Shown piece by piece: positions 17,756 through 26,838 of a DNA stretch of 64,000 nucleotides (position 1 is the first letter of the stretch; each line of letters begins with the position of its first letter). Where the stretch lies: assembly GCF_006496635.1 (NCBI RefSeq), contig NZ_CP022958.1, forward strand, positions 1,364,001 to 1,428,000, in the 5' to 3' direction. The notes below the pieces were generated by a model. It was not told where the DNA came from. It saw only the letters and a program-made list of their open reading frames with translations, and did no database searches. Made by a program: the position numbers and the translations under genes. This DNA is from Azoarcus sp. DD4. GTDB lineage: Bacteria; Pseudomonadota; Gammaproteobacteria; Burkholderiales; Rhodocyclaceae.

Positions 17756-19672
17756 ATGCCGAATATCACGCTTCCCGATGGTTCTGTCCGCAGCTTCGAT
17801 CATCCGGTTACCGTGGCTGACGTCGCTGCGTCCATCGGTGCCGGCTTGGCCAAGGCGGCGCTGGCCGGACGGATCGACGGCAGGTTGGTCGATCTGTCCT
17901 GCCGGATCGAATCGGATATCGGGCTGGCCATCGTCACTGACAAGAGTGCAGAGGGACTCGATATCATTCGCCATTCGACGGCTCACCTTCTTGCTCATGC
18001 GGTCAAGGAGTTGTTCCCCGATGCGCAGGTGACGATCGGGCCAGTGATCGAGAACGGGTTCTATTACGACTTCTCGTACAAGCGCCCGTTTACGCCGGAG
18101 GATCTCGCTGCGATCGAGAAGCGCATGGCCGAACTCGCCAAGCGTGAGCTTCCGGTGGCGCGTGAAGTGTGGGCGCGTGACAAGGCTGTGGCGTTCTTCG
18201 AGTCGATCGGTGAGCACTACAAGGCGGAGATCATTGCCTCCATTCCCTCTGGCGAGGATGTATCTCTCTACCGCCAAGGCGATTTCGTCGACCTGTGCCG
18301 CGGGCCCCACGTCCCGTCGACCGGTAAGCTCAAGGTGTTCAAGCTGACCAAGCTTGCAGGTGCTTACTGGCGCGGTGATTCCAAGAACGAGATGCTGCAG
18401 CGGGTCTACGGCACCGCGTGGGCGAAGAAGGAAGATCTCGACGCCTATCTCCATATGCTGGAGGAGGCTGAGAAACGGGATCACCGCAAGCTCGGTCGTC
18501 AGCTCGATCTCTTTCATATCCAGGAAGAGGCGCCGGGCATGGTGTTCTGGCATGCCAAGGGCTGGACTCTCTGGCAGCAGGTCGAACAGTATCTTCGCCA
18601 GACCATTGGCCGCCATGGCTACCAGGAAGTGAAGACGCCTCAGATCGTCGATCGTTCGCTTTGGGAGAAGTCAGGTCACTGGGGCATGTACTCCGATCTC
18701 ATGTTCACCACGCAGTCGGAGAAGCGCGACTACGCGGTAAAGCCGATGAACTGCCCCTGCCACATCCAGATCTTTAACCAGGGCTTGAAGAGCTATCGCG
18801 ACTTGCCGCTGCGCATGGCGGAATTCGGTTCCTGTCACCGCAACGAACCGTCGGGATCGTTGCACGGCATCATGCGGGTGCGCAATTTTGTGCAGGATGA
18901 TGCCCACATCTTCTGCACGGACGAGCAGGTGCAGGGCGAGGCGGCGGCCTTCATAGCGTTGTTGCAGAAGGTGTATGCCGACTTCGGATTCCAGGATATA
19001 CAGATCAAGCTGTCGACCCGGCCGGAGAAGCGAGTCGGCGCCGACGAGCAGTGGGACATGGCCGAGGCTGCGCTGGCGGCAGCCCTCGACGCACAAGGCT
19101 TGGTCTACGAGCTCCAGCCGGGCGAGGGTGCGTTCTATGGTCCGAAGATCGAGTTTTCACTCAAGGATTGCCTGAACCGGGTGTGGCAGTGCGGCACGCT
19201 GCAGCTGGATTTCAACCTGCCTGTACGTCTCGGTGCGGAGTACGTCGCCGAAGACAACACCAAGAAGTATCCGGTGATGCTGCATCGTGCCATCGTCGGC
19301 TCGCTCGAGCGCTTCATCGGCATCCTGATCGAGCATTACGCCGGTGCGATGCCGCTGTGGCTGGCGCCGGTGCATGCGGTGGTGATGAATATCTCCGAAG
19401 GCCAGGCTGACTACGCTGCCGACGTTGCCGAGCAGCTCAAGCAGGCCGGTTTCAGGGTCGAGGCTGATTTGCGTAACGAAAAGATTAACTATAAAATCCG
19501 CGAACATAGCGTGCACAAGCTACCTTATCAGCTCGTGGTCGGCGAAAAAGAAAAGGCCGCGGGTGTCGTGGCTGTGCGCGTCCGGGGTGGTCAAGACCTT
19601 GGCCAACTGTCCCTAGATAAGTTGATCGAACGCTGGAACGGCGAACTGGCTTCGCGCTCCGGTCCGGTCTGA
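17756..19672 (+). CDS. thrS: Threonyl-tRNA synthetase
   Basis: 638 residues, the normal length. It charges tRNA-Thr and edits Ser-tRNA-Thr. A TGS domain (MPNITLPDGSVRSF) is followed by the second-additional/editing domain with HSTAHLLAHAV. The class II core then has motif 2 FGSCHRNEPSGSLHGIMRVR, zinc-binding Cys/His in MNCPCH, and the motif 3 region. A C-terminal anticodon-binding domain follows. I use ATG 17756, where homology begins; an in-frame upstream extension reads through the terminator hairpin. It heads the thrS-infC-rpmI-rplT translation operon. Confidence 0.98.
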   Translation: MPNITLPDGSVRSFDHPVTVADVAASIGAGLAKAALAGRIDGRLVDLSCRIESDIGLAIVTDKSAEGLDIIRHSTAHLLAHAVKELFPDAQVTIGPVIENGFYYDFSYKRPFTPEDLAAIEKRMAELAKRELPVAREVWARDKAVAFFESIGEHYKAEIIASIPSGEDVSLYRQGDFVDLCRGPHVPSTGKLKVFKLTKLAGAYWRGDSKNEMLQRVYGTAWAKKEDLDAYLHMLEEAEKRDHRKLGRQLDLFHIQEEAPGMVFWHAKGWTLWQQVEQYLRQTIGRHGYQEVKTPQIVDRSLWEKSGHWGMYSDLMFTTQSEKRDYAVKPMNCPCHIQIFNQGLKSYRDLPLRMAEFGSCHRNEPSGSLHGIMRVRNFVQDDAHIFCTDEQVQGEAAAFIALLQKVYADFGFQDIQIKLSTRPEKRVGADEQWDMAEAALAAALDAQGLVYELQPGEGAFYGPKIEFSLKDCLNRVWQCGTLQLDFNLPVRLGAEYVAEDNTKKYPVMLHRAIVGSLERFIGILIEHYAGAMPLWLAPVHAVVMNISEGQADYAADVAEQLKQAGFRVEADLRNEKINYKIREHSVHKLPYQLVVGEKEKAAGVVAVRVRGGQDLGQLSLDKLIERWNGELASRSGPV

Positions 19673-19698
19673 TATTGGTTTTCGTGGAGATTTGAACC

Positions 19699-20223
19699 AT
19701 CGCTCAAGATAACAAGAAGCAGCGCGTTAACGGGGAGATCAACGCATCGGAAGTGCGTCTGGTCGGTGAAGATGGCGAACAACTCGGCATCGTTTCCCTG
19801 AACGCCGCACTGAACGCCGCCGAAGAGGCGGGGCTTGATCTCGTCGAAATCGCACCGATGGCGAAGCCGCCGGTGTGCAAGATCATGGACTTCGGCAAGT
19901 TCAAGTATCAGGAGCAGAAGAAGGCCCACGAAGCCCGTTTGAAGCAGAAACAGGTGCAGGTGAAGGAGGTCAAGCTCCGTCCCGGTACCGATGAGAACGA
20001 CTACCAGATCAAGTTGCGCAATCTGAGGCGCTTTCTGGAAGAAGGTGACAAGTGCAAGGTCACCTTGCGTTTCCGCGGCCGCGAAATGGCGCACCAGGAG
20101 TTTGGCCTGCGTCAGCTTGAGCGCGTGAAGGCGGATCTCGAAGAACTTGGCCAGGTCGAGCAGATGCCCAAGATGGAAGGGCGTCAGATGATCATGGTGA
20201 TAGCGCCGAAGAAGAATCGCTGA
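19699..20223 (+). CDS. infC: Translation initiation factor IF-3 (ATC start codon)
   Basis: 174 residues if begun at ATC 19699 (decoded M-AQDNKKQRVNGEI). IF-3 prevents premature subunit joining and checks the start codon and initiator tRNA. The N-domain, lysine-rich linker (QKKAHEARLKQKQ) and C-domain are complete. An in-frame TGA at 19693-19695 excludes starts upstream, and the first ATG/GTG in frame (GTG 19753) would delete the conserved RVNGEI N-terminus. A GGAGA site at 19686-19690 sits 8 bases before the ATC. Rare AUU/AUC starts are the known basis of infC autoregulation. Confidence 0.95.
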   Translation: MAQDNKKQRVNGEINASEVRLVGEDGEQLGIVSLNAALNAAEEAGLDLVEIAPMAKPPVCKIMDFGKFKYQEQKKAHEARLKQKQVQVKEVKLRPGTDENDYQIKLRNLRRFLEEGDKCKVTLRFRGREMAHQEFGLRQLERVKADLEELGQVEQMPKMEGRQMIMVIAPKKNR

Positions 20224-20264
20224 TTTGGCGATGAAGGAATTGCCCTTGCAGTACCCGGGCAAGA

Positions 20265-20345
20265 CCGCTGCGAAAGGTTGGATCCCCGCAGCGGAATACA
20301 AGTGGTGTCAGGTGTAAAACGTGCCGGTTGCTGGCGCTACCTGAC
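20265..20345 (+). promoter_or_regulatory. Structured leader upstream of rpmI-rplT (candidate L20 operator)
   Basis: The 149-base infC-rpmI spacer contains two inverted repeats: CCGCTGCG (20265-20272) with CGCAGCGG (20287-20294), and GTCAGGT (20307-20313) with ACCTGAC (20339-20345), the latter enclosing a smaller GCCGG/CTGGC hairpin. In E. coli, L20 represses rpmI-rplT translation by binding structured RNA here. Equivalence is inferred from position only. Confidence 0.4.
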
Positions 20346-20372
20346 GGCATTCATAAACACGGAGTCTTAGCA

Positions 20373-20570
20373 ATGCCCAAGATGAAGACCAAGAGCAGCG
20401 CCAAAAAGCGGTTCAAGGTGCGTGCCAGCGGTGGGATCAAGCGGTCCCAGGCGTTCAAGCGCCACATCCTTACCAAGAAGACCACCAAGAGCAAGCGCCA
20501 GCTGCGCGGCATGACCGAAGTCCATGCCAGCGACGAGAAGCTGATCCGCGCCATGCTGCCTTACGCTTGA
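20373..20570 (+). CDS. rpmI: 50S ribosomal protein L35
   Basis: A 65-residue basic protein beginning MPKMKTKSSAKKRFKVRASG, the L35 signature, and ending RAMLPYA. It is a late-assembling 50S component located between infC and rplT, as in nearly all proteobacteria. GGAG at 20361-20364 is 8 bases before ATG 20373, which decides the start over an upstream in-frame alternative. Confidence 0.98.
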   Translation: MPKMKTKSSAKKRFKVRASGGIKRSQAFKRHILTKKTTKSKRQLRGMTEVHASDEKLIRAMLPYA

Positions 20571-20582
20571 TAGGAGACCGCA

Positions 20583-20942
20583 ATGCCCCGAGTTAAACGT
20601 GGTGTAACTGCCCGCGCACGTCATAAGAAAGTCCTCGACCAGGCCAAGGGTTACCGCGGCCGCCGCAAGAACGTATACCGCATCGCCAAACAGGCGGTGA
20701 TGAAGGCCGGTCAGTACGCCTACCGCGACCGTCGTCAGCGCAAGCGCCAGTTCCGAGCCCTGTGGATTGCCCGTATCAATGCGGCCGCCCGCGAGCTGGG
20801 CTTGACCTACAGCACCTTCATGAACGGTCTGAAGAAGGCCGCCGTCGAAGTGGACCGCAAAGTCCTGGCCGATCTGGCCGTGTTCGACAAGCCGGCGTTT
20901 GCCGCACTCGCCGAGCAAGCCCGGGCCAAACTCGCTGCGTAA
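20583..20942 (+). CDS. rplT: 50S ribosomal protein L20
   Basis: A 119-residue, highly basic protein with the signatures MPRVKRGVTARARHKK and RRQRKRQFRALWIARINAAAR. It binds 23S rRNA early in 50S assembly and, in E. coli, represses its own operon. It starts 12 bases after rpmI with AGGAG upstream, and a terminator follows 15 bases after the stop. Confidence 0.98.
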   Translation: MPRVKRGVTARARHKKVLDQAKGYRGRRKNVYRIAKQAVMKAGQYAYRDRRQRKRQFRALWIARINAAARELGLTYSTFMNGLKKAAVEVDRKVLADLAVFDKPAFAALAEQARAKLAA

Positions 20943-20956
20943 GCTGACGCAGCTCG

Positions 20957-20986
20957 AAAAAAGGAGGCCTGGCCTCCTTTTTTTTT
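20957..20986 (+). terminator. Rho-independent terminator after rplT
   Basis: GGAGGCC and GGCCTCC form a tight GC stem flanked by six A on one side and a run of nine T on the other. It closes the thrS-infC-rpmI-rplT unit and could partly function as an attenuator before pheS. Confidence 0.9.
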
Positions 20987-21008
20987 CTGAATACCGGACG
21001 TCTTGCAA

Positions 21009-22040
21009 ATGGATAACCTGGATCAACTGGTTCAACAGGCCGAAGCGGAGTTCGCGGCGGCTGCAGACGGCGCTCAGCTCGAGCAGGCGAAAGCACGCTA
21101 CCTCGGCAAGAGCGGTGCGCTGACGGAGAGGCTCAAGACGCTGGGCAAGCTCGCACCCGAGCAGCGGCGCGAGGCCGGTGCCGCGATCAACCGTGTCAAG
21201 GAAGCCATCGAGACGGCGCTGGAGAAGCGTCGCGATGCGTTGCGCGAGGCTGCGCTTCTCGCCCAGCTCGCCGCTGAAGCGCTGGATGTGACCCTGCCCG
21301 GGCGCGGTACCGTTGCAGGTGGCCTGCATCCGGTCAGCCGCACGCTCGAACGCATCGAGGCATTGTTCCGTTCGATCGGATTCGTGGTGGCCGATGGGCC
21401 CGAGATCGAGACCGACTGGCACAACTTCACCGCGCTCAACACGCCGGAAAATCATCCGGCCCGTTCGATGCACGACACCTTCTACTTGGAAGGGCGTGAC
21501 GACGTGCTGCTGCGTACCCACACCAGCCCGGTGCAGATCCGCACGATGCTTGACCATGTGAAGCGGCATGCGGATCTGGAGGTGATGCCTGAGATTCGGG
21601 TGATCATTCCCGGTCGCGTCTACCGGGTCGACTCCGATGCGACGCATTCGCCGATGTTCCATCAGGTTGAAGGCCTGTGGGTCGGTGAAAAGGTGAGCTT
21701 TGCCGACCTCAAGGGCGTGATCGCGGATTTCTTGCGCAAATTCTTCGAAACGGAAGATCTGCAGGTCCGCTTCCGGCCGTCCTTCTTCCCGTTCACCGAG
21801 CCGTCGGCTGAGATCGACGTGGCCTTCATGAGTGGAGCCCTCGAAGGGCGCTGGCTGGAAATCGCAGGCTGCGGCATGGTGCATCCCAATGTGTTGCGCT
21901 TCGGCGGAATCGATCCAGAGCGCTACACCGGATTCGCTTTCGGCATGGGACCGGACCGTCTGACGATGCTGCGTTACGGCGTGAATGACCTGCGCCTGTT
22001 CTTCGAAGGCGACGTGCGCTTCTTGAGCCAATTCAGGTAA
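21009..22040 (+). CDS. pheS: Phenylalanyl-tRNA synthetase alpha subunit
   Basis: 343 residues. It is the catalytic subunit of the (alpha-beta)2 enzyme charging tRNA-Phe. An N-terminal coiled coil (LVQQAEAEFAAAADGAQLEQAKARYLGK) contacts tRNA, and the class II core includes HPVSRTLERIE, DTFYL, the motif 2 region VYRVDSDATHSPMFHQ and motif 3 GFAFGMGPDRLTMLRYG. ATG 21009 is preferred; TTG 21003 is the only alternative and adds two residues. pheT begins 6 bases after the stop. Confidence 0.98.
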   Translation: MDNLDQLVQQAEAEFAAAADGAQLEQAKARYLGKSGALTERLKTLGKLAPEQRREAGAAINRVKEAIETALEKRRDALREAALLAQLAAEALDVTLPGRGTVAGGLHPVSRTLERIEALFRSIGFVVADGPEIETDWHNFTALNTPENHPARSMHDTFYLEGRDDVLLRTHTSPVQIRTMLDHVKRHADLEVMPEIRVIIPGRVYRVDSDATHSPMFHQVEGLWVGEKVSFADLKGVIADFLRKFFETEDLQVRFRPSFFPFTEPSAEIDVAFMSGALEGRWLEIAGCGMVHPNVLRFGGIDPERYTGFAFGMGPDRLTMLRYGVNDLRLFFEGDVRFLSQFR

Positions 22041-22046
22041 TCGAAC

Positions 22047-24437
22047 ATGCAATTCTCCGAACATTGGTTGCGGACCTTCGTCAATCCGGCGCTCGACAGT
22101 CAGGCGCTCGGCCATCTGTTGACCATGGCTGGCCTCGAGGTGGAGGAGGCCGATGCGGTCGCGCCGGCATTCGCCGGTATCGTAGTCGCGCGTATCGTCG
22201 AGGCTGAAAAGCATCCGAACGCTGACAAGCTGCGGGTGTGCAAGGTCGATGCGGGCGTCGGCGAGCTGCTCCAGATCGTGTGTGGCGCACCCAACGCGGC
22301 GGCGGGTATGAAGGTGCCGTGCGCCCTGGTGGGGGCCGTGCTGCCGGGCGATTTCGCGATCAAGGCTGCGAAGCTGCGCGGCGTGGAGTCCTTTGGCATG
22401 CTGTGCTCCGCACGCGAGCTCGGCATCTCGGACGACCATGGCGGGCTGCTCGCATTGCCCGAGGAGGCGCCGATCGGGCAGGACATTCGCGCGTATCTTG
22501 GCCTTGACGACACGCTCTTCACGATCAAGCTGACGCCGAATCGGGCCGACTGTCTCAGTCTGTCAGGGGTCGCCCGCGAGGTCGCGGCGATTACCGGCAT
22601 GCCGCTCCAGCTGCCTGCGATAGCGCCGGTGCCCCCGACGATAGACGCACGCCGTGGCATCGTGCTCGATGCGCCGCATGCCTGCCCGCGGTACTGCGGA
22701 CGGATACTACGCGGTGTCGACGCCAAGGCGCCGACGCCCGACTGGATGAAGCGGCGTCTGCAGCGCAGTGGGCTTCGTGCAATTAGCGCGCTGGTCGACA
22801 TTACCAATTACGTCATGCTCGAACTCGGTCAACCCTTGCACGCGTTCGACGATGCCCGTCTGCACGGCTCAATCCATGTCCGCATGCCGGTTGACGGTGA
22901 GCAGGTGCTTTTGCTCAACGAGCAAACCATAACGCCTGCGGCCGATACCTTGCTGATCGCCGATGACGCTCGTGCGCTGGCTTTGGCCGGCATCATGGGT
23001 GGAGAGGAAAGCGGCATCACGCTGGAAACGACGGAAGTATTTCTTGAGAGCGCGTTCTTCGCTCCCGACGCGATCGCCGGGCGTGCGCGCAGCTACGGTT
23101 TCTCGTCGGATGCGTCGCATCGCTTCGAGCGCGGCGTGGACTTCGCTTTGCCTCCGCTTGCGATCGAGCGAGCCACTCGGCTGATCCTCGACATCTGTGG
23201 CGGTCAGGCCGGGCCGGTTATCGAGGCTTTGGCGCAGGACCAACTGCCGGTACGTCCGGCGGTGCGCCTGCGGCCGGCGCGGGCGCGCCGCCTGCTTGGC
23301 ATCAGCCTGGATGATGCGGCGATGCAGTCCCTGCTGGAGCGGGTGCATCTGAGCGTCATCCGTGACGGCGCGGACTTGCTGGTGACGCCGCCCTCGTTCC
23401 GTTTCGACATCGAGATCGAAGAGGATCTGATCGAGGAACTGGCGCGCCTGCACGGCTACGACAATATCCCGGCGATCGCACCCCAGGGTGGATTGATGAT
23501 GATCGAGAGGACGGAGTCGGCACGGTCTGCATGGACGGTGCGCCACCTGATTGCTGGTCGCGGTTATCAGGAGGTGGTCAATTTCGCATTTGTTGATGAA
23601 GCGTGGGAGCGCGATTTCTGCGCCAACGACTCCCCGATCCGCCTGGCCAATCCAATTGCCAGCCAGATGAGTGTGATGCGGTCGAGTCTCATCCCAGGCC
23701 TCGCGGCCAATCTGGTGACCAACCGCAAGCGCCAGCAGAACCGGGTGCGGGTATTCGAGATCGGTCGCTGTTTCGAGCGTAAGGCTGATGGCACGCCGGT
23801 GTCCGGCTTCCATCAGCCCGTGCGCGTGGCTGCGCTCGCGGCCGGTACCGTCGTGCCTGAGCAATGGGGTGAAAAGGACCGACAGGTCGATTTCTTTGAT
23901 GTGAAGGGTGATCTCGAAGCCTTGTTCGCGCCGCGCCGACTGGCCTTCGAGCCGGTCTCCCATCCCGCCCTGCATCCCGGGCGAGCCGCGGCGGTCCTGC
24001 TTGACGGCCGACATGTCGGTCTGGTCGGCGAGCTTCACCCGGTGTGGGTGCAGCGGTACGACCTCGGCAGTGCGCCGGTGGTGTTCGAAGTGGAACTGGA
24101 GGCTGCTCTTGGAACGTGCCTGCCGGAGTGCGCCGAGGTGTCGAAGATGCCGGCGGTGACGCGCGATCTGGCCTTGGTCGTTGCGGTGGATGTGCCTGTG
24201 GCCCGCATGCTGGCCGTGCTGAACGAGGCGGCAACGCCTGTCGTTCGCGAGATTGCGCTGTTCGATCTTTATCATGGTAAAGGCATTGATCCGGACAAGA
24301 AGAGCCTTGCTTTCAGGGTGTTGATGCAAGATACTCATCGGACTCTTGAAGATGCCGAGGTTGATGCCGCTGTGGCAGCGCTTGTGCAACAGGCCGAGCA
24401 AGTTCTCGGCGCGCGACTGCGTGGAGCGGGTGAATGA
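22047..24437 (+). CDS. pheT: Phenylalanyl-tRNA synthetase beta subunit
   Basis: 796 residues, normal length. It binds tRNA and edits mischarged Tyr-tRNA-Phe. An EMAP-like tRNA-binding domain (ADKLRVCKVDAG, VCGAPNAAAGMKVPCALVGA) is followed by the B3/B4 editing domain, a B5 domain, a synthetase-like core and a C-terminal ferredoxin-fold anticodon-binding domain (SKMPAVTRDLALVV). The stop overlaps the ihfA start (ATGA), matching the conserved pheS-pheT-ihfA order. Confidence 0.98.
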   Translation: MQFSEHWLRTFVNPALDSQALGHLLTMAGLEVEEADAVAPAFAGIVVARIVEAEKHPNADKLRVCKVDAGVGELLQIVCGAPNAAAGMKVPCALVGAVLPGDFAIKAAKLRGVESFGMLCSARELGISDDHGGLLALPEEAPIGQDIRAYLGLDDTLFTIKLTPNRADCLSLSGVAREVAAITGMPLQLPAIAPVPPTIDARRGIVLDAPHACPRYCGRILRGVDAKAPTPDWMKRRLQRSGLRAISALVDITNYVMLELGQPLHAFDDARLHGSIHVRMPVDGEQVLLLNEQTITPAADTLLIADDARALALAGIMGGEESGITLETTEVFLESAFFAPDAIAGRARSYGFSSDASHRFERGVDFALPPLAIERATRLILDICGGQAGPVIEALAQDQLPVRPAVRLRPARARRLLGISLDDAAMQSLLERVHLSVIRDGADLLVTPPSFRFDIEIEEDLIEELARLHGYDNIPAIAPQGGLMMIERTESARSAWTVRHLIAGRGYQEVVNFAFVDEAWERDFCANDSPIRLANPIASQMSVMRSSLIPGLAANLVTNRKRQQNRVRVFEIGRCFERKADGTPVSGFHQPVRVAALAAGTVVPEQWGEKDRQVDFFDVKGDLEALFAPRRLAFEPVSHPALHPGRAAAVLLDGRHVGLVGELHPVWVQRYDLGSAPVVFEVELEAALGTCLPECAEVSKMPAVTRDLALVVAVDVPVARMLAVLNEAATPVVREIALFDLYHGKGIDPDKKSLAFRVLMQDTHRTLEDAEVDAAVAALVQQAEQVLGARLRGAGE

Positions 24438-24745
24438 ACGTAACCTTGACGAAGGCTGAGCTGGCCGATTTGCTGTTCGAGCGGGTCGGGCTCAACAAGC
24501 GCGAAGCCAAGGACATGGTCGAAGGTTTCTTCGAGGAGATCCGGACGGCGCTCGAACGGGGTGACAGCGTCAAGCTGTCCGGTTTCGGCAACTTTCAGTT
24601 GCGCGACAAGCCGCAACGTCCGGGGCGCAATCCCAAGACCGGCGAAGAAATCCCGATCACGGCAAGACGGGTGGTCACCTTTCACGCCAGCCAGAAACTG
24701 AAGGCCGCTGTGGAGCAACTCAGCGATGCAAGCAAGCAGCCCTGA
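24434..24745 (+). CDS. ihfA: Integration host factor alpha subunit
   Basis: A 103-residue HU/IHF fold protein and the partner of IhfB encoded at 9338. The signature KLSGFGNFQLRDKPQRPGRNPKTGEEIPI with the DNA-intercalating proline arm is intact. It overlaps pheT by four bases and the next MerR-type gene by 20 bases. The latter start lies inside ihfA, so the three are co-translated. Confidence 0.97.
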   Translation: MNVTLTKAELADLLFERVGLNKREAKDMVEGFFEEIRTALERGDSVKLSGFGNFQLRDKPQRPGRNPKTGEEIPITARRVVTFHASQKLKAAVEQLSDASKQP

Positions 24746-25106
24746 AGCCGATGAAGCCGCGCTGCCGCCGATACCGGCCAAGCGCTATTTCACAATCGGC
24801 GAGGTGAGCGAATTGTGCGGAGTCAAGCCGCACGTGCTGCGATACTGGGAGCAGGAGTTTACCCAGCTCAAACCGGTGAAGCGCCGGGGTAATCGCCGCT
24901 ACTACCAGCATCACGAGGTCTTGTTGATTCGCCGGATTCGTCAGCTGCTCTACAGCGAGGGATTCACCATCTCAGGCGCCCGCAATCGGCTTGGTGAGGC
25001 GGATATCCTCCATCGTGAGGAGGTCGAGGAAGTCGAGCGCTACCGTGTTCGCCTCCGCGAACTGCGCGCCGGCATCCAGGATGTTCTTGCGACGCTGAAG
25101 AGTTGA
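24726..25106 (+). CDS. MerR-family transcriptional regulator
   Basis: A 126-residue protein with a MerR winged-helix DNA-binding domain at about residues 20-90 (YFTIGEVSELCGVKPHVLRYWEQEF). A coiled-coil dimerisation helix rich in Glu/Arg follows (VEEVERYRVRLRELRAGIQDVL). There are no cysteines in metal-site positions, so it is not a classic metal sensor. This regulator type commonly sits after ihfA in proteobacteria; its targets are unknown. It overlaps ihfA by 20 bases. Confidence 0.88.
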   Translation: MQASSPEADEAALPPIPAKRYFTIGEVSELCGVKPHVLRYWEQEFTQLKPVKRRGNRRYYQHHEVLLIRRIRQLLYSEGFTISGARNRLGEADILHREEVEEVERYRVRLRELRAGIQDVLATLKS

Positions 25107-25125
25107 ACGGAAGTAGCGAACGGTA

Positions 25126-25154
25126 CTGGCAATCGATCGAAAAATTGCTATAAT
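25126..25154 (+). promoter_or_regulatory. Promoter of tRNA-Pro
   Basis: A perfect -10 TATAAT (25149-25154) has a partial -35 (CTGGCA, 25126-25131, 4 of 6 matches) 17 bases upstream. The tRNA begins 12 bases downstream. Confidence 0.75.
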
Positions 25155-25164
25155 GCGCGCTTAG

Positions 25165-25242
<78 letters not shown>

Positions 25243-25253
25243 TTGATTCGAGA

Positions 25254-25287
25254 ACAAGGCCAGTCGAAAGATTGGCCTTGTTTTTTT
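25254..25287 (+). terminator. Terminator after tRNA-Pro
   Basis: A 12-bp stem with one G-T pair (25254-25265 with 25270-25281) closes a GAAA tetraloop and is followed by seven T residues (25281-25287). Confidence 0.93.
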
Positions 25288-25441
25288 CCGTGCGCCATTT
25301 TTGTATGCATCTGAACTGACCAGGAATGCGGGTCAGCCGCATAACCGGGTGCTTACGCTGGCTGTGCTACCATTCCCCCTTGCTCGTCGTGTGGGTCCAT
25401 GACTTGCCGACGGGTCCGATTTCGGCCTTCCGTACGGATTC

Positions 25442-26188
25442 ATGATGCGTATCCTGGTCAGTAACGACGACGGTTACTTCGCTCCCGGCATTGCGGCGCT
25501 TGCCGAGGCCTTGAGCGAGGTCGGCGATGTCACTGTTGTGGCTCCCGAGCGTGATCGCAGCGGCGCGAGCAATTCGCTGACGCTGGATCGGCCGCTTTCC
25601 TTGCGCCGTGCTGCCAACGGCTTCTACTTCGTGAACGGCACGCCCACCGATTGCGTGCATCTGGCCGTTACCGGCATGTTGGATACCCTGCCAGATATGG
25701 TTGTTTCGGGCGTCAATCACGGCGCCAATATGGGTGACGACACTATCTACTCCGGTACGGTTGCCGCCGCTACCGAAGGCTACCTGCTTGGTATCCCGTC
25801 GATCGCGGTCTCCCTCGTGAGTAAGGCCGCCGCCGATTTCTCTGTGGCGGCTAGCGTTGCGCGAAGCCTTGCCGAGCGGTTCGTGCGGGCGCCGTTCAAG
25901 CAGCCGGTGCTACTCAACGTCAATGTGCCGGATTGCAGTGAGAGCGCGTTGCGTGGGTTACAGGTCACCCGTCTGGGCAAGCGCCACAAGGCTGAGCCTG
26001 TCATCCGCAGCACTACCCCACGCAATGAAACCGTGTACTGGGTAGGGGCTGCTGGCGGCGCTGCGGACGCTGGTGAAGGAACGGATTTTCACGCGGTGGC
26101 GAATGGTTTCGTATCGATCACGCCACTGCAGGTCGACCTGACTCACACAGGCCAAATCGGGGCTGTCGGCGATTGGCTGGGGAAATGA
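25442..26188 (+). CDS. surE: 5'/3'-nucleotidase SurE
   Basis: 248 residues. It is a metal-dependent survival phosphatase hydrolysing nucleoside monophosphates and polyphosphate. The N-terminal VSNDDGYFAPGI (Asp-Asp metal ligands), APERDRSGASNSLT, NGTPTDCVHLAV and SGVNHGANMGDDTIYSGT motifs are intact. Two adjacent ATGs (25442 and 25445) could serve as start. It opens the conserved stationary-phase cluster surE-pcm-nlpD-rpoS, and its stop overlaps pcm (ATGA at 26185-26188). Confidence 0.97.
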   Translation: MMRILVSNDDGYFAPGIAALAEALSEVGDVTVVAPERDRSGASNSLTLDRPLSLRRAANGFYFVNGTPTDCVHLAVTGMLDTLPDMVVSGVNHGANMGDDTIYSGTVAAATEGYLLGIPSIAVSLVSKAAADFSVAASVARSLAERFVRAPFKQPVLLNVNVPDCSESALRGLQVTRLGKRHKAEPVIRSTTPRNETVYWVGAAGGAADAGEGTDFHAVANGFVSITPLQVDLTHTGQIGAVGDWLGK

Positions 26189-26838
26189 GCATCCGTCAGG
26201 CTGACAGCTCCCAGGCGGCCAGGGCGCGTGCTCGCATGGTCGATCGTCTGCGTGCCCAGGGTATTCAGGACTCAGTTGCCCTGGCGGCGATGATGCAGGT
26301 GCCGCGCCATCATTTCGTTGAAGAGGGCCTGGCGTACAGTGCATACGACGACACGGCGCTGCCAATAGGTTTTCAGCAGACCATCTCGCAGCCCTATGTG
26401 GTGGCTCGAATGATAGAGCTGCTGCGCGCCGGTCGCGAACTGGGGCGGACTTTGGAGATCGGAGCTGGCTGCGGATACCAGGCTGCGGTGTTGTCCTCCA
26501 TTGCAACCGAGGTCTACGCGGTCGAACGCATCCGGCCGTTGCTTGACAGGGCTCGTGCTAATCTTCGCCCGCTGCGCCTGCCGAACGTTCGGCTGAAACA
26601 CGCTGATGGCAGCCTCGGTCTGCCCGAGGCTGCTCCGTTCGACAGCATCGTCGTTGCGGCGGCAGCCATAGGTGTCCCCCGGGCCCTCAAGGATCAGCTT
26701 GCGCCCGGTGGGCGTCTGATCATCCCGGTGGGGGGAAATGAACAACGCCTGCTGCTCATCGAACGGCAGGGAAATGTATTCAGGGAGAGCGGCTACGAAG
26801 CGGTGCGTTTCGTGCCCTTGCTCGCAGGTACGGAATGA
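26185..26838 (+). CDS. pcm: Protein-L-isoaspartate O-methyltransferase
   Basis: 217 residues. It repairs isoaspartyl damage in aged proteins using S-adenosylmethionine. The signature PRHHFVEEGLAYSAYDDTALPIGFQQTISQPYVV region and SAM motif LEIGAGCGYQAAVLS are both present. ATG 26185 overlaps the surE stop and has a GGGGA ribosome site at 26178-26183. An upstream in-frame ATG is less favoured. The stop overlaps the nlpD start by four bases. Confidence 0.96.
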   Translation: MSIRQADSSQAARARARMVDRLRAQGIQDSVALAAMMQVPRHHFVEEGLAYSAYDDTALPIGFQQTISQPYVVARMIELLRAGRELGRTLEIGAGCGYQAAVLSSIATEVYAVERIRPLLDRARANLRPLRLPNVRLKHADGSLGLPEAAPFDSIVVAAAAIGVPRALKDQLAPGGRLIIPVGGNEQRLLLIERQGNVFRESGYEAVRFVPLLAGTE

